Shown here piece by piece: positions 33,791-43,651 of a stretch of 64,000 nucleotides of DNA. Position numbers and translations under genes: made by a program. The notes beneath the pieces were generated by a model. That model was not told the DNA's origin and made no database searches. It saw nothing but the letters and a program-made list of their open reading frames with translations. How positions within the stretch are numbered: the stretch's first letter is position 1; every line of letters starts with the position of its first letter. The stretch lies in the NCBI GenBank assembly GCA_033439765.1, contig JAULSN010000004.1, forward strand, positions 692,001 through 756,000, written 5' to 3'. The stretch comes from Lasiosphaeria ovina (taxonomy: Eukaryota; Ascomycota; Sordariomycetes; Sordariales; Lasiosphaeriaceae).

Positions 33791-35128
33791 CTTAGTAAGA
33801 GGTCGTTGAACTTGAACCACCGCCGCTTCCATCTCTCCCCGCCCAGCGGCTACGCCTTCTCGCCCCAACTGCCTCGCGGGAATCCATCGCCGCGCTTAGC
33901 ACCTTCGTCAGCCTGCCCCCAGAGCTGCGTGTGCCACCGCCTAGTGCCGCCAGATTCCAGGGGAAGCGCCGCATACTGGCCGACAGAGAAATGCCGTATC
34001 GATACCCCCACCACGACGGCTGCATTCGCGGCGACGCCCCCTTATGTCAGCTGTGGCTGCCCGAGTGGACCAGCGTGCCCGGCAAGTGTGCCATCGGCGC
34101 CATGGGGTGGCTGCTGCCACGCCACCAGGGGCATGTCGAGGGCATCGACGTGCTCTAATTACCCGACAAACACCTTCATAGAGTCCCGCCCTCTTCGACA
34201 CCCTGTTCTGCCCCGGCCCACGCACCCACCACCTGCGTAGCCTAGTTATCTCTTCGCCAACAGTTTCTACAACGGCGGCCACGTGCGGCCCGCCCACGCC
34301 CTGGACGACATCAACCGCGCGTGTTGTCCAGGTCCCTCGCCGACGCACTGATGTGCCTCCCGCCGCGCGCGCAGAACTACTACGCTGTGATGGAACTGCC
34401 GTCGAATATATTTCGTGAGTTCCACGGCTTTTACAACACGCTACCGGACCTCGGTCTAGAGACGGAACAGAAGGGGGATGAGTGGGGGGTGGTGGCAAGG
34501 GCGTGTGGCGGCAAGGGCGTTTAGCTGCGGTATCCTATTCCCTCTCCTCTAACACTACATGTAGACGATGCGTCTAACTCGGCACCCAATCATTCTACTG
34601 TCGAAGGGAGAAACCAGCACGATAGTGGAAGCGGTGCCAGCAAAAGCAACGGCGGCAGTGGCTTCTTCTACTACGTCAAGGAGGGCGTCGAGAGCGACCT
34701 TTTCTGGGACTACAATGCGATGCCCGGTTCCTCTCGTATGGTCCGGTACATATAACTGGGCAGATTTGAGTGATTACGTATGACGAGGGAAAAAGTACTT
34801 CACCAGTCGCTCTTCACGGCCATCCGGATTCTGGGGATAATACAGTTGAATCATCTCACGGCTCCGATGCTGGCAACCAGAAAATACATATACCGACCCT
34901 AGATACTGGACATCTAAGTCACGTCCTACCCAGCGGGGTATACAAATACGCAAAACGTATAGATCTTCTACTACTATCACTCGATGTAGGGTATAGCTGT
35001 ATACTTGGGGGCTAAGAATTTCCTCTTGCTAGAGTGCGATAAATCTCGAACCCGAAAAACAATTGAAAAAAACGGACTGTTCTAACCGCTAAAGTTCAGC
35101 CACTGCACTAGTAGCTCTGGCAAAGACG
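33791..35128. other. GC-rich non-repeat island with broken open frames
   Basis: Composition changes sharply from the RIP-affected repeat to GC-rich DNA. Plus-strand pieces such as FQGKRRILADREMPYRYPHHDG (about 33953-34018) and FFYYVKEGVESDLFWDYNAMPG (about 34661-34726) look coding but are in different phases with stops between. I do not recognise the protein, and it is probably a decayed gene. The last 100 bp is the 3' flank of the NACHT gene. Confidence 0.35.
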
Positions 35129-37948
35129 CTAACCTCGGCCAAGCCGAAACTTGTCCGTAATACCGCGGACGGCTGTTCGAATGCCGAATGTATGGTCCTT
35201 TTTCGTTACCTTTGCTGCGGGCTGCTGCTGCACTCCAAGAGGTATCACATTCCTCGGCGGCACACCAAGTAGGGGTGCCCCACCACCATACGGCGGTCTA
35301 CCTAGTGGTGCAATTTCTTGCGTTTGGGGCAAGATGGCCGGCGTGAGGTTGGACCGTGGGTTGCTGCTCCCAGAGCCGTGACTGTCACTTGTTTCCGTCG
35401 AGTCTAGGAGGTCAAGCAGGGTCTGATTCCCACTCGTCCGCAGGCAATCAAGCAAATACTCTCGGTGCCTGTTCTTAGTGAAGGAATACCCGCTGTCGAG
35501 CTTCCAGCGAATGTAGTGCGTAAGCGACCGGACGACAGCGTAGTCAAACACCGAGTCAACACGAAGGGTCTTCCCAACATAAGGATCTACTCGCTTCGTC
35601 CAGTGCGGCAGTGTCATCTCTGTCCCTGGCACCTCAGTAATATCCGGGTAACCAAGGATCAGCTCGGTAGTTCTGTCCATCTCATCCAAGAACGGTACGT
35701 AGTCGCCCCGTCCTTGCTTCTCAAGCCAGTGACATTGGACAATGAACTGCTGCAATAGCCCGGAGAAGGCCATCATGCCGCTTGCCTCCTCGTCGTCTTG
35801 GCTCGGGCTGATGGCCTTTGTGTGTCGGAGTAATGCTGCGCAGAGCGCCACGTGCGGGTCAAAGGCACCTGAGCCCGCAGCGAGAAACGTCCTCGCCCGG
35901 TCTTCCTCGAGGAAGTCCTTGACAGTCCGGTGCAGATACTGAACCTTCGCTTCTGGCCCATGTGAGCCAAAGGTCGGCGCCTCCAGCAGGCCCTTGCACC
36001 GGCTGTTCAGGCGCCGCCGCATCGTCTCGGCGCGGTAGTTCCGCTCACTGCTGCTCATGGGCTCACCGTACTTGGCAGAAAATGCCCACTGTGGGTCTTC
36101 GCTAGAGAAGGAGAGGGACAGCAGAGCGAGGGGAGACTTATTGTCGCGGCTCTGCTTTGCCGTCTCGTTGTCTTCGGACTCCATGAGTTTTGCGTTCTCC
36201 AGGCTGATGTCTCTCCATGGCACATGCGATGCTCGGACTGTTTGGAATATCTTTGCGCCTTGCTCAAAGTATTCGGCGTCGAGAACACCCAAGATCTTCT
36301 GGAACAGCGACTCGAGATCGCGCGGGAGGAGGAGCAGCCGTGCTTGCAGGTCACCAACCGTATCGCCATCGCGGAGGCCCTCGAGAAGGGACTTGACGAC
36401 AAGGGGCACCCAAAGGAACACGCCGGATGACTTTTGTGTGACCTCTTCGATCAGCATATCAGCGCTTTCGTGGTTATGGTCGCGCAGCTGGGCGAACATG
36501 ATATTGCCTGTGAGCTTTTCCGATGCAAAGAGTCTGATATCTTTCAACGTCAGGTCTTCCATCCGAAGGGACGGCCGGCGTTGGAAGGCGTCTTCAAAGA
36601 CAAGCCAGGGCCGACTGGCGACGCAGAACTTGACATTAGATCCTGTTGACGCCACGCCAAGGAGAAACTGTGCCAGCTCTTGGCAGTCGCCGTCGAACTC
36701 GTCAAGTCCGTCGATAAGGAAAAAGAACATCTTGTTCTGGTCCGAAACGAGCGCCTGGAAAGCCTGAGACAGCTGGGACCACGACCACGGCCGCGCATCG
36801 TACCCAAAGAACCCCTGATATCGCCAACGATCTGGAAACAACCGGGGGATCTCATCGGGAAAGGATCCGATGTTTTGGTACAACAGAGACTGCAGCAGTC
36901 CGATCCTCGACATCTGCATCGTGGTGCCTGAGTTCCAGAAGAAGAAGCGACTGATGCAGACGGGTTTGTCGCTACGCCAGACTTTCAGGTATTGTTGGAG
37001 GTGCATGTCGTCAGAGAGATACTTCATCAGCGTCGACTTCCCGGGCCCAGGCTTGCCTGTGATCCAGTAGAGTGGCTTGTTTGACATGAGCCAATTGGCG
37101 AAGTTGTCCCAGCCTTCGCCCATGGACCTGGTTTGGGCATTGGTTTCATGGAAGACCCAGTCGAAGGTCTTCTGGTGGGCCTCGGAAATTCGCTCATAGC
37201 GGTCCCTCAGATCGGGAAAGTTGAGCGTCTCGAGGGTGCGGCGCTTGATGAAGTCTTCACGGTCTTGCTTGGCACTGGCAGAGAGGAAGGAAGAAAAGAC
37301 GTCGAGTTGGTTTGCAGCTGCGGCGCTGTTGCTGATGTTGCTGTCCTGACTACTGCCGCCACCGAAAGTTGAGGCATACAGGTTCTGGCGGGCACTCTTG
37401 ACTAGCTCCGTCTGCCAGGCGTTCTTCCGGTCGAGGGACTCGAGAATGTTGGCGAAGTTGCGCTTGATTCTCGTGGTGCGGTCCTCAGAGTCTCGTGTGA
37501 AGGCCTCGAGCCTCTCCTGGAGGTGCATCAATAGGACGGAGTCGATCTGCTGGCGGTAGCGGTCCAGACGGCGCGACAAGTCGGCGATTTCTTGCTCCTT
37601 CCACACACTCTTGAGGGCTTGCCGAAAGCTGCCCCATCAGTTGGGAGCACCGTCGGTCTTGAGGCTCTCGATGGTGCCGATGAGGGTCTTGGAGAGCTCG
37701 CGCACGCCGTCGCAGAGCTCGATGAGATTGGCGCCAGTTTCGGAAGTTTTTCTACGGTCGCCCAGCCTCAGGGCAACCTGCCGGTTCTGAGACTGGAGCG
37801 TCCTGGCGATAGTCTCGAGCTCCCCATTCTCGACCAAGCTGCCGTTAGGCGCCTTGTGGATTTCACGGCCCTTGGAGACGAGAGCGCTGGTAAAGGTGAT
37901 GAGCTGCACGACGCTGGACGCGAGCCCGATTGCCGAAGCCGGATCCAT
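35129..37948 (-). pseudogene. NACHT/STAND (NLR-like) gene with one in-frame TGA
   Basis: The frame runs without shift from ATG 37948 (MDPASAIGLASSVVQLITF, the common N-terminal domain of fungal STAND proteins) to the TAA/TAG region at 35129, broken only by TGA at 37639-37637 (codon 104). Conserved sequence continues straight after it (WGSFRQALKSVWKEQEI). Downstream are a helical linker, the P-loop WITGKPGPGKST, Walker B FFFLIDGLDEF, VASRPW and a helical region ending near a basic/Pro-Gly-rich tail; I see no WD40, ankyrin or TPR repeats. Such proteins act in non-self recognition and regulated cell death in fungi. Translation could also start at 37606, giving an 825-residue NACHT protein without the N-terminal domain. 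Confidence 0.82.
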
Positions 37949-38229
37949 GGTGGAGCTGATTGCATGCCATCGCACTTCAACTGCGGTGATTAGATCTCAT
38001 AATCTCTCCCCGCACGACCACCTCCAAGCTGCATCATCGTAAAATGCACCGCATTCGTCGATTGGGGCTGTACCGCATTCCTGTCACGTGTCATCGTCGC
38101 AGCATCCATCGTGATTCGAAACTAAGGTACCATGCACTGGTATATAAATTTAACATTGTAGAATTATACTAGTACATGATATACCATACATGGCATACCA
38201 GCCTAAAATACGCCAGCTTAACATATACT
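37949..38229. other. Upstream region of the NACHT gene
   Basis: Contains the NACHT gene's promoter side and, from about 38120, AT-rich DNA next to the Tc1-like element. Confidence 0.4.
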
Positions 38230-39522
38230 AGTACAATGGAAGCGGAAAAGTCTTAAGTCTTGCGCCACCCACTTAATTACACACATCCTTTTAATTGAAA
38301 ATACCACAACTCTCTCAAATAAAGCCCAAAATACAAGCAAAATGATCGTAATTTAATACTTAATCGGCCCATCCATTAATATTTTGAGTAAATATATTCT
38401 TTTGGGCATTGTATTGACCAATTTTATCATCAACTCAGGGGTTATTTGGTCCCAGGTTTCCCGTATGGCCTGCGTCATCTGCGCCACGTTTTTAATCCTG
38501 TGCCGTTGTGCCGCTATTTTGAGCTTCATCCAGTGCCATAGATTCTCAATGGGGAAAGATTCGGGCTTTGTGCGGGCCATTCCAGGACCCTGACGTCGAA
38601 AGCCATCTTCAATAGACCCAGGAAGCCATTGTGGTGATAGGTAGCTCCATCCTCCTGCAATTGCACGCCGTGACCGTACTTTTCCTTCGTCTTGTTGTAG
38701 AAAGGAGGAAAGTAGGGAATAAAGACCTGATCGGTATATTCCTGCCTGTTGAGACGGGTCCCCTGAAGGAGGACAACAATGGGCCCTTTTTCCGGCCCCA
38801 TAAAGCATCCCCACACACCCACTTTCCTACGGCCACTCTTGAAGGTAGGCTGTAGGCAGTCAGGGTGGTATCCCTCTTCAGGGGATCGAGTGACATAGAT
38901 TGTGCGGCCGTCTTCGCCTACTTCAAAGTATGCTTCGTCTGACCAACAGATCAGGGTCCAGGGGGTGTATTTGTTGACCTGGCGGAAGTCTAGGCGCCTC
39001 TTTTTGTTCTTGGGAGAGATCCAGGGCTTCTTGCGAGCACGCCGGCGTGCCTTATTGTGTATTTTGAGCAGCTTTCTGACCGTTTTCCTGTTGATCCTGT
39101 ACCCAGTTTTCGAGGGCGTTCCGAGGGCTGTGAGGGTCTCCGTGCGTACGTTGTCTGCATGGCGAAGAAGCCCGGACCTAGGCTTCGAAATGAACGGGTT
39201 TTCATCGCCATTGGCTAGGTTTTGGGTAACCCTCTGTATGGTGGTGGATTTCCCGACCCCGACTTGGGCCGAGATGGTCTTGCTTGTAGCTCCGAAGACG
39301 TGGAGAACCCAAATTTGGACCCTTTTTGCTTCTGAAAGCTCGCAATTGAAGCTCTTCAAAATGCCGACCATGCTGTGTTTTTTTGTTGTAAAAGGATAAA
39401 AGTCGGTGAAGAAATTCATCGTGGAAGGTAAAGGGGTATGAGGGCCAACCAAGGCGTTGGTGGACTATTTTAGCGTGTAAGTAGCGCAAGACTTTTTGGC
39501 TCCTTTTGTACATGACGTACTA
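38230..39522 (-). mobile_element. Tc1/mariner-type transposon with frameshifted transposase
   Basis: About 1.29 kb. Imperfect terminal inverted repeats start TAGTAC at both ends and share AAGTCTTGCGC-type blocks (about 38230-38276 and 39475-39522). Size and TA-starting ends fit Tc1-like elements. The inverted repeats are imperfect, so the exact ends are uncertain by a few bases. Confidence 0.65.
38353..39452 (-). pseudogene. Tc1-like DD34E transposase, one-base frameshift
   Basis: The first frame (39452-38526) has a helix-turn-helix N-terminus (SEAKRVQIWVLHVFGATSKT), CWSDEAYFEV with the first catalytic Asp, then QEDGATYHH with the second Asp and EWPAQSPNLSP. The expected IENLW then appears in the next frame (IENLWHWMKLKI, near 38540-38575), consistent with one lost base near 38550. 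The spacing between the second Asp and the Glu would be 34 residues, as in Tc1. The rest of the C-terminus stays open to 38353. It is inactive as it stands. Confidence 0.8.
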
Positions 39523-39557
39523 ATCCGCCTTTGGCCCCCGAATATCCGCAGAAATGG

Positions 39558-39579
39558 CCCCCCCCCCCCCCCCCCCCCC
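39558..39579 (+). repeat. Poly-C tract
   Basis: A run of 22 C just outside the Tc1-like element. Length is probably variable and hard to sequence. Confidence 0.9.
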
Positions 39580-39768
39580 TGCTCTAGATTTGCCGTGTCC
39601 ACCACGACCGACAAGAATAGGAGGCACAGGTGGGCAAGAAGACTCAAAATATGTTCCATTCCCATGAGAAAGTGGGTAAAGTTGACAAACCCGAGCCCCG
39701 GTGAGCTTTGGAGAACCGAGGCTGAGCCGGGCTGAAACGAGCCAGATTCTAGTCTAGCTATCTTTGAA

Positions 39769-39842
39769 TAAGGCAGAATTGTTCTTAGATGCAGACTACC
39801 TACCTGAGGTAGTCTGCCTCTAAAAACAATTCTCTTACCTTA
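39769..39842. repeat. Fold-back repeat, MITE-like
   Basis: Two arms of about 33 bp, both starting TAAGG and containing GAATTGTT(C/T)TTAGA and GCAGACTACCT, face each other over the 5-bp loop ACCTG at 39802-39806. Confidence 0.7.
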
Positions 39843-40995
39843 TACCTATTAACGTACGTTATAAGCGAGTCGGACATATAAGCGAGCCGGACACTTTTCC
39901 CCACCCTACCACAACTATCTATAATTATTCCACCACAACACTAGGAAATAACAATAACTGAATCGGAAACAGATGAATCAGACGATTCTACAGCCTCCTT
40001 ACATATACGTGCATTATGGCCAGGCTTTCCGCACACGCCACAGCACCGAATCTTCGTACGAGACCCCCCTATACTACCACTATTTTGTTATATTTCCTGG
40101 ATTATCTGCTCACCCATAGCCTTCTAATCCAGTATATCCTATACCTCTTATATACTAAGTGACCCTCCAAGCCGCACACGTGTTTTTTTTGGCTCTCCGT
40201 CGCTTACTAAGCCCTTCATTAGCCTTTCGAAGTACTAAGACCTCTACACGGAGAAGAGCCACCTCGTGCATTATTATTATTACTCCTTTAGCAAATTGGT
40301 CTATAATAGTTAGCATTGGAGTTAGAGAGCTACCTTAATAGTTGGAAATTCGAGTTTTAATAAATACTAACTATAAGGTGGCCTCTCGAGGGTTGTATAG
40401 CGTTTAGGAACCCAAGGTAGTAAGGTAGTTAGGCTTGAGGCTGGGGGTATTAAAGTCCGAATACGCATATCTAGCTTAGATATTACCCTCTCTAGGTCGT
40501 ACGGTATAAGGCCGGCTCCGATAAAACCTCCCTAGATGTTCTCTTCTATAATCGAAGTAAAAAACGCCTCTCTAAACCCATAAAGAAACTCCAGCTTACT
40601 AATATATATAATATTTATCCGTATTAGCTACTCGATCTAGTAGCTATACGCCTTCTTTAACGGCCTAAAATAATTAATATCTAATAGCTAAAGTAGGTAT
40701 AAGGAGTACGGAGGCATATAGAGTATAATAATATTATACTCCTAGTAATAAGCCTCGAATTCGTCGGAGTGGTGGTTATCGTAGCCGTCGAGAATTAATA
40801 GTCGGTATATACCTTTCGTACGAGATACTATATAGAAATCAAAATACCGAATCTAATCTATGCCTTTTTCATTCGTAGTCCAGCTATTATCGGTTATTAC
40901 GATACGCCAGGTAGCCGGAAGGTCGTACTCGAGCACCAAAATCGACGAAAGCGACATCAATCAATTGCCCTCGACTAGCTCTCAACGCATACGCA

Positions 40996-42450
40996 ATGGC
41001 TGCACCGCGCGGCCAGTTGCGCGGGCGTATAGAGGGTCGAAAAGCAAAGCAATTGGGCCCAAAGACCGACGATGAAGATTCTTCAGACGACCTGCCGGAC
41101 CCACCGCAGATCACGAGACTTCCCGACCTTCCCGAAAGCCCCACCTTAACCCAATGGGCTAGAATCAGCCAAGCAAAAGCCACCAAAAAAGCCACCCAAA
41201 AAGCCACCCAAAAATCCACCACCCACAAAGCCAACCCGGCAGCCAAAGCCACAGTCACAGCCACGGCCACAGCTACAGCCACCCACCCCGCAGCCAACCA
41301 AACAGCCACCAACCCCGGAGCCAACCACGCAGCCACCAACCACGCAGCCAACCACGCAGCCACCAACCACGCAGCCACCCACGCAGCTACCTATATAGCT
41401 AGCTATATAGCGAACCGCTTGAAGAAGAACCCCCTCGAGGCAAAAAGCCCCTACGAAAAAGATACCAAAATTGAAGATATTATTCCAAAGGACCTATGGG
41501 AAGATATGGCTATAATATGGCCATATCTACCATTTGGCCAGCTCATGGAATGGAACCACGAAGGAAAAGAAGATATATATCCCTATGATACTATAAAGGT
41601 CCTTTTCAACTGTATGAAGCATATGGCTCTCGGGGTACAGGCTCTCCGAGTACGAGCCTTCGAAAAGCAGGCTCCCAAGCCCGCCACACAGCCAGCCACA
41701 GCCACAAAGATAGCCACGCAGCCAGCCACGCAGCCAGCCACGCAGCCAGCCACGCAGCCAGCCACGCAGCCAGCCACGCAGCCGGCCACACAGCCGGCCA
41801 CACAGCCAGCCACGCAGCCAGCCACGCAGCCGGCCACACAGCCAGCCACGCAGCCAGCCACGCAGCCGGCCACCCAGCCAGCCACCCAGCCAGCCACGCA
41901 ACCGGCCACACAGCCAGCCACGCAGCCAGCCACACAGCCAGCCATACAGCCAGCCACACAGCCAGCTATACAGCCAGCCATACCTACTGGAAAACCCAGA
42001 TCAGGGGTAATACAGTGCTACCGATGCTTTGGCTTCGGCCATATCGCTAGCACTTGTACTGGACCCCAGATCTGTAGCTTCTGTAGTAAGCCAGGTCACC
42101 TCTCAACGCAGTACCAGGAAAAAGCAACAAAAAAGCCGCCTAGTTGCATCAACTGTAGTGGACTACACCAAGCCTGGGCCTTGAAGTGCCCCCAAAGGCC
42201 TCCCTCAAGCCCGGAACCAGGCCCGGAACCAGGCCTGAAACCAGGCCCACAACGCTTTCAAGCCGCATCCTCGCCTCGGCAGCGGCCTACCTACGCCGAG
42301 GTTGCTAGTAGGCAGCCAATTCGCAAGCCAGCCGGCCAACCAGCCGGTCAACCAGCCCGCCAGGTAGCCCGCCAACCAGTCCGCCAGCTACGCGAGGATT
42401 CCCTAGCTACTATCTTGCAGTTAGTTTTAAAACTACTACAAAATAAATAG
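40996..42450 (+). CDS. ORF1 (gag-like) protein of copy B
   Basis: 484 residues, open, nearly identical to copy A but with more PATQ units. The last Cys of the second zinc knuckle is changed to Tyr (HLSTQYQEK, TGC to TAC) and CGFC is CSFC. The knuckle change is a G-to-A transition of the RIP type, so this copy's RNA-binding knuckle is probably damaged although the frame is open. Confidence 0.85.
   Translation: MAAPRGQLRGRIEGRKAKQLGPKTDDEDSSDDLPDPPQITRLPDLPESPTLTQWARISQAKATKKATQKATQKSTTHKANPAAKATVTATATATATHPAANQTATNPGANHAATNHAANHAATNHAATHAATYIASYIANRLKKNPLEAKSPYEKDTKIEDIIPKDLWEDMAIIWPYLPFGQLMEWNHEGKEDIYPYDTIKVLFNCMKHMALGVQALRVRAFEKQAPKPATQPATATKIATQPATQPATQPATQPATQPATQPATQPATQPATQPATQPATQPATQPATQPATQPATQPATQPATQPATQPATQPAIQPATQPAIQPAIPTGKPRSGVIQCYRCFGFGHIASTCTGPQICSFCSKPGHLSTQYQEKATKKPPSCINCSGLHQAWALKCPQRPPSSPEPGPEPGLKPGPQRFQAASSPRQRPTYAEVASRQPIRKPAGQPAGQPARQVARQPVRQLREDSLATILQLVLKLLQNK
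41697..41979 (+). repeat. 12-bp tandem repeat coding PATQ in copy B
   Basis: Units of CAGCCAGCCACG (third-position variants CAGCCGGCCACA) run in frame with few interruptions. The same array occurs in copies A (28211-28490), D (53700-53908) and E (57198-57370) with different unit numbers. Confidence 0.9.
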
Positions 42451-43651
42451 CTTAGCTTGATTACCCTCCCTCTCCTTTCCTCTTTTACCCTCCTTTTAGG
42501 TATATAATACCTTACCCGCTTTGACTTGAAAAACGTACACGGAATAAGAACCTTACTTTGTATAGGACTTTGGCTAGGATTTTCTACGTCTAGTATGCCC
42601 TATTAGATTAGTCTTTCCTTATAACTTTCTAGATAGCCGTCTATAGCTTAAATAGGCCGCGTCATAGCCCTACGGGCTGCATACGCGTAATGAGAGAAAA
42701 AAAAAAAAAAAAAGGTCGTACTCTTAATACCAGTTAGTAAGGTAATATTATCCGGCTAAGATAATAAATAGCGGGATAGCCCAGCCTAGAGCATTCACTC
42801 CTTAGATAACTATAGCCTACTCTCGATTACTAGGCTAGGCCTACTTAGCCCTACTACGGCCATTAGAGGTAGTAACTACTATAGTAGGGATAATAATACC
42901 TATTATAAAACCGGTCTCGTCGAAATTATATATATCGTCGTTAAGGATACCGTACTTAGCCTTCATATTATATACAAGTATAAACCACTCGCTAATAATC
43001 TTTGGATCTTCGTATTTAGCCCTCTGGTAGTCGTATTTACGCGTAAAACGCGTCCGAAGTTCTGGCTAACGTTTAATAAAGTTATAAGCCGAGAGTTTAC
43101 CGACAGGGGGCGCGTCGCGTTCGCGTAGTAATCGGTTGGCCATATCTTCCATATAATAAAGCCGAGGATGGAATATACGTATATAGAGCTTAATTATATA
43201 TCGAATAATCGTTTGCTCCTCTAAATCCGTAAGTTTGCGTAAGTTGGCTGGAATATCGCGTCGTGCAGGCCGGCCAGCGCGTCGGTCAGAGAGGGTTGAA
43301 GGTGGTATATTATAGATCTGAGCTGCATCTCGAAGACTGAGCTTTGGTGCTTTTTTGAGAGCTTCTAGGGCTAGAGTAATCCTGGATTCGATTGGGAGCG
43401 AATCCATGGTTAATTGGTGGTGTGGTAGGTATAAGAAGTTGAGGGGTCGCGTCGCGTCGGAAAATGTCCGGCTCGCTTATATATCCGACTCGCTTATAAC
43501 GCACGTTACCTTTAGTTACTAACCCAATCGAGAATATTTCTCCTCGAAATATAAATACGTCTTCACAGGCGGAATAAAACATCTCAATATATATATACTT
43601 TCGGAATGAAAAACTGAAAGGTTAAGGAATTGGTCTCGGGAGAGAACGGCT

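Larger units (their letters stand above)
40931..42713 (+). mobile_element. Gag-only non-autonomous LINE-like element, copy B
   Basis: 1783 bp with a terminal poly(A) (to 42713), flanked by the target duplication GGTCGTACTC (40921-40930 and 42714-42723). It is inserted in the Fot1 transposase. Its 5' end is about 50 bp shorter than in copy A. Confidence 0.9.
39960..43407 (-). pseudogene. Fot1/pogo transposase, RIP-mutated and split
   Basis: The N-terminal part 43407-43066 is open: LSLRDAAQIYNIPPSTLSDRR is a psq/CENP-B-type helix-turn-helix. Later pieces carry stops but are recognisable: YNFDETGF near 42910-42950 (first DDE Asp), then after the LINE insertion YRLLILDGYDNHHSDEF near 40760-40800 (second Asp) and MPPYSLYLL*LLD near 40690. 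In intact relatives the last piece reads LLQPLD, so the stop fits CAG-to-TAG. A zinc-knuckle-like C-terminus (RCCGVCGKPGHNARIC) lies near 40015-40062. DDE_1-family transposases cut and paste at TA. This copy is dead. Confidence 0.82.
39852..43506 (-). mobile_element. Fot1/pogo-type DNA transposon, interrupted by gag-only LINE copy B
   Basis: Terminal inverted repeats of about 48 bp (39852-39899 and 43459-43506; both contain TTATAAGCGAGTCGGA and AAGCGAGCCGGACA) are flanked by TA dinucleotides (39850-39851 and 43507-43508). Removing the insertion and one target duplication leaves about 1.86 kb, the usual Fot1 size. The element encodes a minus-strand transposase. Confidence 0.88.

Noticed and set aside
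35028..35110. tRNA-like minus-strand sequence with GGGTTCGAGA
   Set aside because: The T-stem does not pair and the anticodon arm is not formable; chance or a very old relic.
37637..37639. Selenocysteine at the TGA of the NACHT gene
   Set aside because: Filamentous ascomycetes lack the selenoprotein machinery as far as is known, and no conserved Cys is expected there.
41697..41979. Regular short repeats resembling a CRISPR array
   Set aside because: Units are contiguous without spacers, lie in an open coding frame, and the host is a eukaryote.
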